From Planctomycetota bacterium (GTDB lineage Bacteria > Planctomycetota > Planctomycetia > Pirellulales > Pirellulaceae), in contig JAJDEH010000081.1 of the NCBI GenBank assembly GCA_029259935.1, positions 1 through 5,217 of the forward strand: 5,217 nt of DNA, written 5' to 3'. The number at the start of each line of letters is the position of its first letter. Positions within the stretch are counted from its first letter, which is position 1. The notes under the pieces are model-generated. The model had not been told where the DNA came from. It made no database searches and saw nothing but the letters and a program-made list of their open reading frames with translations. Of this stretch, positions 5,088-5,217 are shown one piece after another. Made by a program: the position numbers and the translations under genes.

Positions 5088-5217
5088 ATGACGAGCGAAG
5101 ACTCCGATCAGAATGTGAAACGAGTCAACGCAAGGGACTCTGCGCGGCCGAAGCCGACGATACGCTCCCGATTGCTGCTGGCGGTCAATCTGCCCTTGGC
5201 GGCCTTGGTGGCGGTCT
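5088..5217 (+). CDS. N-terminus of a probable membrane sensor histidine kinase (cut by window edge)
   Basis: Only 43 codons are visible. The protein starts MTSEDSDQNVKRVNARDSAR, a polar cytoplasmic leader, and continues KPTIRSRLLLAVNLPLAALVAV, a basic stop followed by the beginning of a hydrophobic membrane span at about residue 29. This arginine-flanked first span is typical of membrane-bound sensor histidine kinases (often followed by a periplasmic or HAMP region), but other membrane receptors begin similarly. The start is supported by a strong Shine-Dalgarno 4 bases upstream. None of the catalytic boxes (H, N, G) lies inside the window, so the kinase call is a resemblance only. If correct, it could pair with the kinase-less NarL-type regulator at 1198, about 3.2 kb upstream on the same strand. 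Confidence 0.5.
   Translation, partial: MTSEDSDQNVKRVNARDSARPKPTIRSRLLLAVNLPLAALVAV

Overview
The window looks like a chromosomal segment from a GC-rich environmental bacterium. Gene style suggests Planctomycetota (Pirellula-like) or a neighbouring group: a single-span anti-sigma protein with a Cys-rich outer domain, a NarL-type regulator without an adjacent kinase, and a kinase start of the 'RSRLLLAVNLPLA' kind. This placement is inference from style, not a database result.

Layout. Positions 1-812 (minus strand) hold a zinc-finger anti-sigma-like membrane protein whose C-terminus runs off the left edge. Positions 813-1197 are a spacer with no gene I can defend. Positions 1198-3582 (plus strand) form a tight three-gene unit: a NarL/FixJ response regulator, a divalent-anion:Na+ symporter (DASS/SLC13 type) whose ATG overlaps the regulator's stop in TAATG, and a small Zn-ribbon-like protein of unknown function with a strong ribosome binding site. 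Facing it, positions 4774-3619 (minus strand) form a second compact unit: a short membrane protein with a His-rich tail that is broken by a frameshift, a DUF5676-like small membrane protein, and an isoprenylcysteine-methyltransferase-like integral membrane enzyme. Positions 4775-5087 are largely non-coding, with a faint transposase-like relic and a perfect 8-bp hairpin. From 5088 a plus-strand gene begins that looks like the N-terminus of a membrane sensor histidine kinase and is cut by the right edge.

How the genes may work together. The regulator, symporter and Zn-ribbon protein are almost certainly co-transcribed, so the regulator may control uptake of a di- or tricarboxylate or another divalent anion. 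The missing kinase could be the one beginning at 5088, but nothing in the sequence proves this. The minus-strand trio joins a His-rich small membrane protein, a DUF5676-like protein and a membrane methyltransferase. I recall such combinations from metal-resistance islands, so an envelope or metal-related role is a reasonable guess.

I see no CRISPR array, tRNA, rRNA, intact insertion sequence or clear rho-independent terminator. The least ordinary observations are the frameshifted His-rich gene with its TGATG junction, the anti-sigma gene without an adjacent sigma factor, and the regulator-transporter-Zn-ribbon unit.
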